NCBI RefSeq assembly: GCF_001761465.1
Contig: NZ_CP017479.1
Coordinates: 1,798,001 to 1,862,000 of the forward strand
Origin: Flavobacterium gilvum
Lineage (GTDB): Bacteria; Bacteroidota; Bacteroidia; Flavobacteriales; Flavobacteriaceae
DNA: 64,000 nt
Direction: 5' to 3'
Shown: positions 35,726 through 44,481 of the stretch, piece by piece
Position numbering within the stretch: the first letter of the stretch is position 1
How the letters are laid out: each line of letters starts with the position of its first letter
Notes under the pieces: generated by a model
What the model was told of the DNA's origin: nothing
What the model saw: the letters and a program-made list of their open reading frames with translations, nothing else
Databases searched by the model: none
Translations under genes and position numbers: made by a program

Positions 35726-37489
35726 TCAATGTGTCATATCTTCATTTTCAAAAATCAATTCCAAACCATTCGAAATTAATTTTTTGATTTCGGGGCGTTG
35801 TTTTTTTAGGTTTTCCAAATGTAAAAGGACTTGTTGCAATAAATTTGTTTCGTTTCGTGTGTGCAAAAGTTCAGCCAATTCCACAGAAAGTAGCCAGTCG
35901 TTAGGATGATTATTTTGAAGTTTTTCAAAAATAGGTTCCAATGAAGTCGTTGTGTCATTCGATTCGCGAATGTTTCTCACGGTTTGGTACAGTACTTCAA
36001 GATCGTCTCTTTCGGCAGTATGTTTTGCTTTTATGGTTTTGCTTGAAGTTATATGCGAAATCAGATCAAAACTGTTTACATCGGCAGGGCCGGAAAAAGC
36101 CGAAACCAGTTTTTTGCCCACAGCCATATCATAATTGCCCCATTCGGGTTGGAACAAAACAGTGTCTCTGTGTGTCACCGTACAGTTCTTAAAGCAAATA
36201 AGTATAATCTCTCCGTGAAGATTTCGTTTTCCAGTAATGATTTCTCCAACTACTTTGATATCGCCTTCAAATTCCAATGTGGTGGTATGACCTTCATAAA
36301 CATTGTAGGCTTTTAAATCACGCGGACTCATGTCTTCGATTGCCAGATTGATGCCTTTTAGTTTACCGATTGGACTGCCAAATCCTTCGGGATGGCTATT
36401 GATTCCGTGTCCAACCAATTCTTTTTCACGATAGGACAAAGCTGTTTTGCCTGTAGTTTGAAAGTAAATTGGTTTTCCCTCATACTCGATTACATTTGTA
36501 AAAACACCTGAGATTTGTAAACCAGTACTCAATTCAGTAGTTCCCAATGCTTTGGAATGAATTAGTTTTTTTAGTCCAGATAATCCGCCTGTGCGTAAAG
36601 CCATGGTATTGGCAAACTCTTCCAGAATGAGACTCAAAAAAGCAAAATCGGGAGTGACATACAATTGCGGTTGTAATTTGGTGATGTCAAAACTTTGGGT
36701 TGCAGCCGAGAAATCATAAGGGATTTTCTTTACATTATCAGTCATGCACCAAGCACTTTCTCCGATGGAAGACAATAATCCGGCACCGTAAATTTTTGGA
36801 TTTTCCAATGTGCCTATTAAGCCGTACTCTACAGTCCACCAGTGTAGGTTTCTTATTTGAGCCATTTCGGATAATTCGCCCATATTGTTTTGCAGGTCTT
36901 CCACGGCTTTTTCGGCAGCTTGGATTTCGGATTGTGGTGTGTCTTCGGCTTCTTTCAAAATAGAAAGTAACCGAATAGCTTCGTACATTTCGTAATCTTT
37001 ATGCGAAGAAATGGCTTTACAACCTATTTCTCCAAAACGGCGCAGGTATTCCGCATATTCGGGATTGGCGATAATTGGAGCGTGGCCGGCTCCTTCGTGA
37101 ATAATGTCGGGAGCGGGAGTGTATTCAATATGTTCCAGTTGACGAATATCGGAAGCGATGACTAAAACATTATAGGCCTGAAATTCCATAAAGGCATTTG
37201 GAGGAATAAAACCATCAACGGCAACGGCTGCCCATCCAATTTCACTCAATATTCGATTCATGCCGTACATACTTGGAATGTGGTCTATCTCAATACCGGT
37301 TTTTCTCAAGCCTTCGAGGTACGAACTGTGTGCTACTTTTGAAAGATAATCGACGTTTTTGCGCATTACATACCGCCAAACCGCTTGGTTTATTGGTGTG
37401 TATTCGCTGTAATCCTGAGGTTTGATAAATTGTTTCAAATGCTTTGGCAAACGATCCAATAACGGATTACTTTTTATTTTTGAGCTCAT
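35726..37489 (-). CDS. Aromatic amino acid hydroxylase (phenylalanine 4-monooxygenase-like)
   Basis: The 587-residue protein has the pterin-dependent hydroxylase domain in about residues 20-340. Iron ligands are visible as the two histidines of PDIIHEGAGHAP and the glutamate of TVEYGLIG. About 240 further residues (ending NGLELIFENEDMTH), with no counterpart in ordinary bacterial PhhA (about 260-300 aa), form an extra C-terminal region. It is expected to convert phenylalanine to tyrosine using tetrahydropterin and O2, but substrate is inferred. It is a single gene, convergent with DUF4230. Confidence 0.88.
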   Translation of the reverse strand: MSSKIKSNPLLDRLPKHLKQFIKPQDYSEYTPINQAVWRYVMRKNVDYLSKVAHSSYLEGLRKTGIEIDHIPSMYGMNRILSEIGWAAVAVDGFIPPNAFMEFQAYNVLVIASDIRQLEHIEYTPAPDIIHEGAGHAPIIANPEYAEYLRRFGEIGCKAISSHKDYEMYEAIRLLSILKEAEDTPQSEIQAAEKAVEDLQNNMGELSEMAQIRNLHWWTVEYGLIGTLENPKIYGAGLLSSIGESAWCMTDNVKKIPYDFSAATQSFDITKLQPQLYVTPDFAFLSLILEEFANTMALRTGGLSGLKKLIHSKALGTTELSTGLQISGVFTNVIEYEGKPIYFQTTGKTALSYREKELVGHGINSHPEGFGSPIGKLKGINLAIEDMSPRDLKAYNVYEGHTTTLEFEGDIKVVGEIITGKRNLHGEIILICFKNCTVTHRDTVLFQPEWGNYDMAVGKKLVSAFSGPADVNSFDLISHITSSKTIKAKHTAERDDLEVLYQTVRNIRESNDTTTSLEPIFEKLQNNHPNDWLLSVELAELLHTRNETNLLQQVLLHLENLKKQRPEIKKLISNGLELIFENEDMTH

Positions 37490-37668
37490 CGCGAAATCGA
37501 TATAGTTATAGCTACAAAATTACAATATTAAGAGGCGAAAAGGAATTTTTTTAAGCCAAGAATTTCTGAAGTTGTGGTTCTTTAGAAAGAAGGTTAGAAT
37601 TTTGGAAAGAAAAATAATTTGATCTAAATGATTTTTAGCTTATTGAAATTTAATTAATAGCCAGCATT

Positions 37669-37740
37669 TTGTCATTCCGAGGTACGAGGAATCACACTAA
37701 TAGTAAACGTTATGTGATTCCTCGTACCTCGGAATGACAA
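37669..37740. repeat. REP-like hairpin, GTCATTCCGAGG type
   Basis: A 28-bp perfect stem from TTGTCATTCCGAGGTACGAG (arms 37669-37696 and 37713-37740) closes a 16-base loop. Similar hairpins occur at 47380-47451 and, degraded, at 56158-56226. Confidence 0.85.
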
Positions 37741-37766
37741 AGTAATTCTCTTTTTTTAAATAAAAA

Positions 37767-37798
37767 TACCGCAGTTTACAAATAAGTAACCTGCGGTA
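37767..37798 (-). terminator. Intrinsic terminator of the truncated hemoglobin gene
   Basis: TACCGCAG/CTGCGGTA stem, followed by T-rich sequence on the minus strand. Confidence 0.7.
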
Positions 37799-37821
37799 AT
37801 TTTAGTTAGTGCGTTTTTTTT

Positions 37822-38214
37822 CTACAAAAGCGGATGCTTCGCTTCGTGTCTGAAATATTCGATTTTGTAATTAAACATTTCGGCCATATTTTTGGCTCTC
37901 AGTTTTGCTTCTTCGGCTAGAGGGCCTTCAAAAAGAGAATTTATTGTTTCACCAAAAATTTCCATCCAACGAGTAAAATGTTTTTTCTCGACAGGGAGTT
38001 GTTTGTGTGGAGGAAAAGGGCTTCCAGAATACGTATGTTCTTCTAGCAGAATAGTTTGCCAAAAACGATACATTTTCTCCAAATGTTCTGGCCAGCGGTC
38101 GCCTATTTTTTCATCAAAAATAGAACCAATTAGTTCGTCTTTTCTCACATTCGAGTAGAATGTGTCTACCATTAATTTGATATCTTCTAAGTTTGTTATG
38201 TCTTTGTGTGTCAT
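37822..38214 (-). CDS. Group III truncated hemoglobin
   Basis: From ATG 38214 (MTHKDITNLEDIKLMVDTFY) the product has 130 residues, the right size for this family; the frame extends 10 codons further upstream. The heme-binding part shows RFWQTILLEEHTYSGSPFPPHKQLPVEKKHFTRWMEIF with the proximal histidine in HFTRW. It binds O2 or NO; the physiological role is not shown by the context. Confidence 0.88.
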   Translation of the reverse strand: MTHKDITNLEDIKLMVDTFYSNVRKDELIGSIFDEKIGDRWPEHLEKMYRFWQTILLEEHTYSGSPFPPHKQLPVEKKHFTRWMEIFGETINSLFEGPLAEEAKLRAKNMAEMFNYKIEYFRHEAKHPLL

Positions 38215-38288
38215 TTTTTTTTGGAAATAAAATAGCTTACCCAAAGGTAGCCTATAATTAGAAAATCGACAGAAAAAGATCTGTTAAT

Positions 38289-39533
38289 TTATCCTATTAA
38301 TTGGGTGAATAGGTCATGCTTTTCGTTTAGGTATCGGTATTCGAATCCTTTGCTATCCATATTGTTTTTGATGGCGTGAATGTCATTCGGATTCTTTAGT
38401 TCGATTCCAACAACTACAGATCCTACTTCGCGGCTATTTTTTTTGGCAAATTGAAAATAAGTAATGTCATCGTCGGGGCCTAAGATGTCGTTTACAAATT
38501 CCTTCAATGCACCGGGACGTTGAGGAAACTGTATCATAAAATAATGCATTAAGCCTTCATATAGCAATGAACGTTCTTTGATTTCGGCAGTTCTTTCGAT
38601 GTCGTTGTTGCTTCCACTTACAATACAAACAACCGTTTTTCCTTTTATTTGTTCTTTGTAAAAATCCAACGCCGCAATAGTCAAGGCTCCGGCAGGTTCG
38701 ACCACCATTGCTTCTTCATTGTACAAGCGCAAAATAGAGGTACATATTTTTCCTTCGGGAACCAGTATAATGTCATCTAAGTTTTTTTGGCAAATTTCAA
38801 ATGTCAGATCTCCTACTTGTTTGACTGCAGCCCCATCCACAAACTTATCGATAGTTTCTAATGCTGTGTTTTTATGATTGGTAATCGAAGTTTTCATCGA
38901 AGGTGCGCCAAGAGGTTCTACACCAATGATTTTGGTGGTAGGACTGAGTTCTTTGAATACAGTTGAAAGTCCAGAGGCCAGTCCGCCGCCACCGATGGGA
39001 ACAAAGACATAATCGATGGGTTGTTTGTAGGTATCCAAAATTTCTAAGCCAACCGTGCCTTGGCCTGCGATGACTTCTAAATCATCAAAAGGATGGATAA
39101 ATGTCTTGCTGTTTTCTGTGGCGTCTGCTACGGATTTTGCGTAAGCGTCATCAAAAGTATCGCCTGTCAAAACAATTTCGACATATTTTTTTCCAAACAA
39201 CTGTACTTGTTTTACTTTTTGCTTGGGTGTGGTTTTTGGCATATAAATTTTGCCTATTATTTTCAAAAGATGACAGGAAAAAGCAACACCTTGCGCATGA
39301 TTTCCTGCACTGGCACAGACAATTCCGTTTTCTTTTTCGGCGGCTGTCAAAGAACTGATTTTGTTATAGGCTCCTCTAATTTTGTAGGATCGAACGACTT
39401 GCAGGTCTTCACGTTTTAGTAAAACAGTTGCGCCAAATTCCTCTGATAAGTTTAGGTTCTCAATCAGTGGAGTAGTGGGGACAACATTTTGTAACTGTTT
39501 TTGTGCTTGTTGTATTGCTGTAAATAAAGTCAT
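38289..39533 (-). CDS. ilvA: Threonine dehydratase
   Basis: From ATG 39533 (MTLFTAIQQAQKQL) the protein has 414 residues. The PLP lysine is in VRSYKIRGAYNK, the phosphate loop is GGGGLASG, and one C-terminal ACT-like regulatory domain (about 330-410, FPQRPGALKEFVNDILG) is present. It deaminates threonine to 2-oxobutanoate, the first committed step to isoleucine. It starts 17 bases after the IlvN-like gene, behind two attenuators with isoleucine codons, which fits feedback control of exactly this step. Confidence 0.95.
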   Translation of the reverse strand: MTLFTAIQQAQKQLQNVVPTTPLIENLNLSEEFGATVLLKREDLQVVRSYKIRGAYNKISSLTAAEKENGIVCASAGNHAQGVAFSCHLLKIIGKIYMPKTTPKQKVKQVQLFGKKYVEIVLTGDTFDDAYAKSVADATENSKTFIHPFDDLEVIAGQGTVGLEILDTYKQPIDYVFVPIGGGGLASGLSTVFKELSPTTKIIGVEPLGAPSMKTSITNHKNTALETIDKFVDGAAVKQVGDLTFEICQKNLDDIILVPEGKICTSILRLYNEEAMVVEPAGALTIAALDFYKEQIKGKTVVCIVSGSNNDIERTAEIKERSLLYEGLMHYFMIQFPQRPGALKEFVNDILGPDDDITYFQFAKKNSREVGSVVVGIELKNPNDIHAIKNNMDSKGFEYRYLNEKHDLFTQLIG

Positions 39534-39550
39534 TTTTTTAGTATTTGGAA

Positions 39551-39991
39551 TTAAAAGGAATCTATTAGTTCTAATTCGTTTATTAGTGTGTCTAATTGTA
39601 AGATTGTTTCGTTGTGTGTTTTGCTGATGTAAACGCAATAATCATTTTCTTGAAAAATTGGAAAAGCATCGATAATTGATGTAATTTCTTTTTTTCTTTT
39701 ATCAGAATTAGAAAGTTTTAAAAGTAGAATTTGATGAGTTGAAAGTTCTGTTTTAGTCTGTAAATAACATTTAAAAACTTCGATGATTTTCTCCATTTGA
39801 TGCACTATGTTTTGAACTGTCGATTCTGTTTCAAGAATTGTAATCGTAAAACGATATAAATTTACTGTTTTACAAAAAATTACCGAGAAGCTGTTTATGT
39901 TTATTTTTCTTCGGGTCAAAATAAGAGCTGTTTTGCTGATTAATCCTTCCTCCTTTTCACTGAAAAGTGTTATTGTAAATTCTTGTTTCAT
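39551..39991 (-). CDS. ACT-domain protein, IlvN-like
   Basis: The 146-residue protein has an N-terminal ACT domain (FTITLFSEKEEGLISKTALILTRRKININSF, about 4-75) and a second C-terminal domain. The arrangement resembles the small subunit of acetolactate synthase, but it is diverged and no large subunit gene is near. It could be the regulatory subunit of an IlvB encoded elsewhere or a regulator of IlvA. It is the first structural gene after the tandem attenuators. Confidence 0.65.
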   Translation of the reverse strand: MKQEFTITLFSEKEEGLISKTALILTRRKININSFSVIFCKTVNLYRFTITILETESTVQNIVHQMEKIIEVFKCYLQTKTELSTHQILLLKLSNSDKRKKEITSIIDAFPIFQENDYCVYISKTHNETILQLDTLINELELIDSF

Positions 39992-40013
39992 TGTTGATTA
40001 GTAAGTTTTAGGT

Positions 40014-40056
40014 TTTAAAAAAAAAGCCTTTCGCTATTTTGACAGAGAAAGGCTTT
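40014..40056 (-). terminator. Attenuator terminator 2 (proximal to ilvN-like gene)
   Basis: On the minus strand AAAGCCTTTC/GAAAGGCTTT forms a 10-bp stem with nine following T residues, 25 bases after the stop of leader 2 and 23 bases before the structural gene. Confidence 0.85.
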
Positions 40057-40080
40057 ATTGGCAAATAGAATCCTGACTCG

Positions 40081-40134
40081 TCATGTGATACGAATAATGA
40101 TAATTGCAATTATAATTGTTGCTGAATTTTGCAT
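40081..40134 (-). CDS. Isoleucine-rich leader peptide 2
   Basis: An 18-codon ORF encodes MQNSATIIIAIIIIRIT: eight isoleucines and two threonines in 17 residues. With the hairpin at 40014-40056 it makes a classical transcription-attenuation unit. Isoleucine shortage would stall the ribosome and prevent terminator formation. Confidence 0.8.
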   Translation of the reverse strand: MQNSATIIIAIIIIRIT

Positions 40135-40143
40135 ATTTGATTA

Positions 40144-40174
40144 AAATAAAAAAACCTCCCGATGTGGGAGGTTT
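40144..40174 (-). terminator. Attenuator terminator 1
   Basis: Stem AAACCTCCC/GGGAGGTTT with loop ACATC and a T-run on the minus strand, between the two leader ORFs. Confidence 0.85.
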
Positions 40175-40223
40175 CATAAATTGTATATTGATTACTTATT
40201 TACATAACACCTCGCCATAATTA

Positions 40224-40274
40224 TCAAATGATAATTATAATAATTACGATGATGATGTTGATTAAGTGTTTCAT
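40224..40274 (-). CDS. Isoleucine-rich leader peptide 1
   Basis: A 17-codon ORF encodes MKHLINIIIVIIIIII: ten isoleucines, one valine, one leucine. It follows a promoter-like -7 box by 18 bases and is followed by terminator 1. It is the first of two stacked leader/terminator units ahead of ilvN-like and ilvA. Confidence 0.8.
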   Translation of the reverse strand: MKHLINIIIVIIIIII

Positions 40275-40292
40275 TTTTTTCTGTTTAGACTG

Positions 40293-40300
40293 CAAAAATA
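40293..40300 (-). promoter_or_regulatory. ilv operon promoter, -7 element
   Basis: TATTTTTG on the minus strand fits TAnnTTTG and stands 18 bases before leader 1; the -33 region is weak. Confidence 0.45.
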
Positions 40301-40436
40301 ATTTATTTTTAGTAATTAAAACTTAAGTAAAGACAAAAAAAACTTAATCTTTGGCTGCTTGCTTTTGATAAGAGGGCGATCCATTGTTTTTCAATGGATT
40401 ATTTTATTCTGAATGCGCCTAAATGGTTATGATTAG

Positions 40437-41597
40437 TTAAAATGCTTTTTTATAAAGTTCCAATATGTCTTTTATTGTTACTTCGCGAGGATTTCCCGGT
40501 GTACAAACATCTTCAAAAGCTGATTTTGAAATTTTTTCAAGATCTTCTTCTTTAACGTTCAACAGGCGAAGTTTTTCAGGAATACCCACTTCCACGGCAA
40601 GGTCTTTCACCGCTTTCACCGCTTTCACTGCAGCCTCTTCAGCTGATAGATTTGTCACATCTACTCCCATTGCTTTTGCTATTTCGGCATATTTCCCAAT
40701 TGAAGATTCCGTGTTGAATTCCATTACGATTGGTAATAATAATGCATTGGCCACTCCGTGTGGAATATCGTAATAAGCACCAAGTGGGTGAGCCATACCG
40801 TGTACCAAACCTAATCCTACGTTGGAGAATCCCATTCCGGCTACGTATTGTGCAACAGCCATACCATCACGAGCTACAATATCTGAAGGATTTCTAACCG
40901 CCACTGGCAAATGTTTAGTGATCATCTCAATGGCTTTTAGTTCGAACATATCCGACATTTCCCAAGCTCCTTTTGTTATATATCCTTCGATAGCGTGCGT
41001 CAAGGCATCCATTCCGGTTGCGGCAGTTACGCTAGGAGGCAAAGTTAACATAAGTTCCGCATCTACAATGGAAAGAATTGGAATAGCATTTGGATCTACA
41101 CAAACCATCTTCTTTACATTTTCTTCGTCAGTGATTACGTAGTTGATGGTAACTTCGGCCGCAGTTCCGGCTGTTGTTGGCAGTGCAATGATTGGAACAC
41201 ATTTATTTTTTGTGTCAGCCACTCCTTCCAAAGAAACGACATCGGCAAATTCAGGGTTGTTGGAAATTATTCCAATAGCTTTTGCGGTGTCTATAGGTGA
41301 ACCTCCCCCAATTGCCACAATCGCATCTGCCCCAGAGGTGCTGAAATCCTGTACGCCAGCTTTCACTTGCGCCACGGTTGGGTTTTGTTTTACATTAGAA
41401 AAAAAACTGTATGCAATATTTTCTGCATCTAAAACGGCTGTTACTTTTTCTACTACGCCAAATTTTATCAAGTCTTTGTCGGTAACGATAAATACTTTCT
41501 TTAGGCCTCTTTTTTTAATTTCGTCTGCAAGAACAGATCTGCTTCCTGCCCCATAATAGGACATCTCGTTTAAAATAATTCGTTTAATGGTACTCAT
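40437..41597 (-). CDS. fucO: Iron-containing alcohol dehydrogenase, FucO-like lactaldehyde reductase
   Basis: The 386-residue protein has the NAD-binding motif GGGSPIDTAKA and metal ligands in DALTHAIEGY, GLVHGMAHPLGAYYDIPHG, as in FucO. It reduces lactaldehyde to 1,2-propanediol in E. coli; other aldehydes are possible. The aldolase upstream (41856-42797) is on the same strand, 258 bases away, and may supply lactaldehyde. Confidence 0.88.
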   Translation of the reverse strand: MSTIKRIILNEMSYYGAGSRSVLADEIKKRGLKKVFIVTDKDLIKFGVVEKVTAVLDAENIAYSFFSNVKQNPTVAQVKAGVQDFSTSGADAIVAIGGGSPIDTAKAIGIISNNPEFADVVSLEGVADTKNKCVPIIALPTTAGTAAEVTINYVITDEENVKKMVCVDPNAIPILSIVDAELMLTLPPSVTAATGMDALTHAIEGYITKGAWEMSDMFELKAIEMITKHLPVAVRNPSDIVARDGMAVAQYVAGMGFSNVGLGLVHGMAHPLGAYYDIPHGVANALLLPIVMEFNTESSIGKYAEIAKAMGVDVTNLSAEEAAVKAVKAVKDLAVEVGIPEKLRLLNVKEEDLEKISKSAFEDVCTPGNPREVTIKDILELYKKAF

Positions 41598-41855
41598 AAA
41601 TTTGGGTATATATTTGTTTTATTATTTGCTGTTAAGCTTTAATTTATAGGCGATTAGCGAATAAAATCTTTATAAACTATAGGCTATAAATTAAAACAGT
41701 AAATTATTTTCCAGACTATTTTAAAAAAAAATATACGAGAAAAACACCAACTGAATATCGAAAATTATCCAGTAGCTAATCCTTTTTTTAAGGATTTACT
41801 GTAAAAAAAGAAGAATCAACATAGTTTGTTGTAAAGAAGAGATTATCTGCTTTTT

Positions 41856-42797
41856 TTACCAGACAGCTTCTTCTTCATAGACAACTTCAACTCTGGCGTT
41901 TACTGTTGCTAGTGCTTTTTCTAATAGGATTTCAATTTTATCTTCTATCGCTTTTGCGTTTGGAATTTTTGTGAAGTCAATAGCTTTTCTGATTCCTCCC
42001 ATTTTGAAACCTCTTTTTCGCATTGCAATTTTAAAGCCTAGTGGGAATGGCAATTGAAACATAGTTTTGACTAATTCAACGATTGATTCTTGACAGATTT
42101 TTGCTTGTTCAAAATTTCCGGATTCATAATGTTTTTTGATAGCGACAATGATTTCAGGATAAATACTAGCGGTTCCCACCATACAGCCATCCATTCCGAA
42201 TTGAAGTGCATTCAAAAACATTTCTTCTCTTCCGATGAATAATTTGGTAGAGATTTTTTTGGACTTAACGGTATTTAACATTTGCATCATCGTAACTCCA
42301 TTTGCACCAGAGTCTTTTATAGCTATAACCTTAGGGTTTTCAAAAAGTTGTTGCATTACGGCATCACTTATTGGAGTAGCGAAAAGAGGAATGTTGTAAG
42401 CAACGATGTTAATTCCTGTTTGATTTATGACTTCCTCGAAGTGTTTTATTAAATCATTGTCAGATGTAGAATAAAAGTATGGAGGAGCAATAATGACAGA
42501 TTTTATTCCTAATTTTTGATATTCTTTTATAAGCTGGATAGAATCATAGGAACAAGAAGTTGTTGCTCCTGGTAAAACAGGAACTTTATCTTTTACTACC
42601 TCAAGAACCGCTTTAGTCACAGCAATACTATCTTCAATAGAAAAATGAATACCCTCACCTATCGAACTCACTGGAAATAAGCCATCAACTCCGGAATCAA
42701 GTAAAAATTGGGTTAATTTTTTTGTTTCTTCAATGTTTATGCTTCCGTCTGGGTGAAGAGGAGTAAGCATAGCTGGAATAACACCTTTGATATTCAT
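41856..42797 (-). CDS. Dihydrodipicolinate synthase family aldolase
   Basis: The 313-residue TIM-barrel enzyme has the Schiff-base lysine in VIAIKDSGA, the conserved tyrosine in VAYNIP, and the phosphate/carboxylate loop PVSSIGEGIHFS where DapA has GTTGE. These changes point away from DapA to a 2-keto-3-deoxy-acid or similar pyruvate aldolase. If the substrate is a 6-deoxy-sugar acid the product would be lactaldehyde, matching fucO downstream; this is inference. Confidence 0.75.
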   Translation of the reverse strand: MNIKGVIPAMLTPLHPDGSINIEETKKLTQFLLDSGVDGLFPVSSIGEGIHFSIEDSIAVTKAVLEVVKDKVPVLPGATTSCSYDSIQLIKEYQKLGIKSVIIAPPYFYSTSDNDLIKHFEEVINQTGINIVAYNIPLFATPISDAVMQQLFENPKVIAIKDSGANGVTMMQMLNTVKSKKISTKLFIGREEMFLNALQFGMDGCMVGTASIYPEIIVAIKKHYESGNFEQAKICQESIVELVKTMFQLPFPLGFKIAMRKRGFKMGGIRKAIDFTKIPNAKAIEDKIEILLEKALATVNARVEVVYEEEAVW

Positions 42798-42850
42798 AGT
42801 TTTTTATTTTAATGTTATTTATTTTGGTGGATTCAAGTAATAAAATAGAT

Positions 42851-43061
42851 AGAACTTGTTCCTTGTTATTATTAGAGGAGATCTCTAGTAATTTGGACCG
42901 TAAATTATTTTTTTCTTTTTTTCCTTTGACTTCAGGTTTTGTAGGAGGGAATTGTGCTAAATTTGGGTGACAAAATCATTAACGATTGCGTCTTTTTCGG
43001 CCATATCTTTAGAAAGTGTTCCTTACCCTTGCCAAATCAGTTCTTTCTTTTTGGTATCCAT
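42851..43061 (-). pseudogene. Duplicated 3' fragment of the DUF4136 gene
   Basis: This stretch repeats 44258-44481, the 3' third of the intact DUF4136 gene plus its downstream flank, with scattered substitutions and a small deletion. It has no start and its frame is disturbed. Together the two copies bracket the decayed transposase. Confidence 0.8.
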
Positions 43062-43228
43062 AATAATTTATTTAAAATTTTATTATTTTTTTCCAACGCA
43101 AAAGAGACATGGTTGTCCTGTACCTGTCTACATATAAGCTGTTTACATCTTTTTTTTATATAGTAAAATTCAATAAATAAAACAGAGAAAAACATGATCT
43201 ATATCAGTTTTTTTAGTGCTTAACCACC

Positions 43229-43272
43229 TACAACGTTTGAGATTTTCAACATTAAGAATTTCAAACGTTGTA
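43229..43272. repeat. Hairpin upstream of the transposase remnant
   Basis: TACAACGTTTGA (43229-43240) is inverted at 43261-43272. It lies about 60 bases ahead of the transposase remnant and could be part of an IS end, but no matching end is found downstream. Confidence 0.5.
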
Positions 43273-43334
43273 ATTAAAAAAAATTAACAATTTTATTTAA
43301 AAAAAAGACATGTCTAAAATCTGTAATTTTAGAT

Positions 43335-44200
43335 ATGGAATCATTCAAAGGAGGGAGTATTATAGATTTTTTTGACACGTTCAAAACAGATTTAGTTTGT
43401 TTAGAATATTCGGCTTCGATATAATGGAAAGGAAATTTTAAATACTCAAAATGTAATCACACGAAGTTTACAATTCGTAAGTTGAATTTTGCCAGAGATT
43501 GCAATTTGTGCCATCATGTTGAAAGTCCTAACTGCCTATAGAATTTTTCATAAAGTTAAGTTTGGCACACGAAAAGCTTTCGGTATTGTTTTCGAAATGG
43601 GTGCTACCACCAAAAGTTTATCTTCCTCACAAATGGCAAAACGCTATTCTATTAAGTTGGCCAACCGCTTGGTTATTCATGTATAAAGTTCGTTTGGCTA
43701 TGAAAAGCAGTGAGTTAAATCCAATTGTCGGTACGGTTTATGTAGATGAATTTGTATATGGAGGTAAGGAGGATTTGAAACAAGGTAGATGCAATAATAG
43801 CAAGAAAAAGAAAATTGTTGTAGCTGTTGAAATTGATGATAAAGGCAGTGTGAAAAGAGCCTATTTTAAGAGAATTGACGATTATTCTTCGGATGAATTA
43901 GGTTAAATTTTTCACAGTCATATATCAACAGCAGCAAAAGTTAAAACAGGTAAGTGGACTGGCTATAAACCTCTAAGAAATGAATATAATATTAAACAAA
44001 TTAAAAGTAATAAATCAGATTTTTTCGAGATTAATACCATTATTCATCAATTGAAATCATGGTTAAGAAGTGTTTATTCTTGGATACACGAGCAAAAATA
44101 TTGAGAGGTATTTGGATGAATACAGTTATCAATTAAACAGGTCAATTCACAAATAAACTATGTTTGACAATCTAATTGTAAGAATGATGAATCGAAAGTG
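43335..44200 (+). pseudogene. Decayed IS1595 (ISXO2-like) transposase
   Basis: Joining frames across several stops and shifts recovers a full-length ISXO2-like transposase: MESFKGGSIIDFFDTFKTD at the start, a degraded Zn-ribbon zone, FHKVKFGTRKAFGIVFEM, the catalytic segment VGTVYVDEFVYGGKED, KKKKIVVAVEIDDKGSVKR, then WTGYKPL and the HQLKSWLRSVYSWIHE tail. Stops near 43421, 43684 and 43904 and frame changes make it inactive. It lies between duplicated DUF4136 fragments. Terminal repeats are not clear. Confidence 0.85.
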
Positions 44201-44257
44201 TATTAATTTACAGTCAATTAAAATAAGTAAATAACTGTAAACCTCTAAAAATAAAAA

Positions 44258-44481
44258 GAACTTGTTCCTTGTTATTATTAGAGGAGATTTTTAGTAATTA
44301 AGATCGTAAATTATTTTTTCTTTTCTTTTTTCTCTTTCACTTCAGGTTTTGCTGGAGGGAATTGTGCCAAAATTTGAGTGACAAAATCATTAACGATTGC
44401 GTCTTTTTCGTTCATGTCTTTAGAAAGAGTTCCAGATCCTTCACCTTGCCAAATCAGTTCTTTCTTTTTGGCATCGATAAG
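44258..44481. repeat. Intact copy of the duplicated DUF4136 segment
   Basis: This covers the 3' part of the functional DUF4136 gene and its downstream flank, sharing most bases with 42851-43061. The shared start is AGAACTTGTTCCTTGTTATT. Confidence 0.8.

Noticed and set aside
40014..40300. T-box or SAM-type riboswitch upstream of ilv genes
   Set aside because: No T-box sequence or riboswitch core is seen, while two Ile-rich leader ORFs with terminators explain the region.
42954..43163. Plus-strand ORF between aldolase and transposase
   Set aside because: It is the antisense of the duplicated DUF4136 fragment, not a gene.
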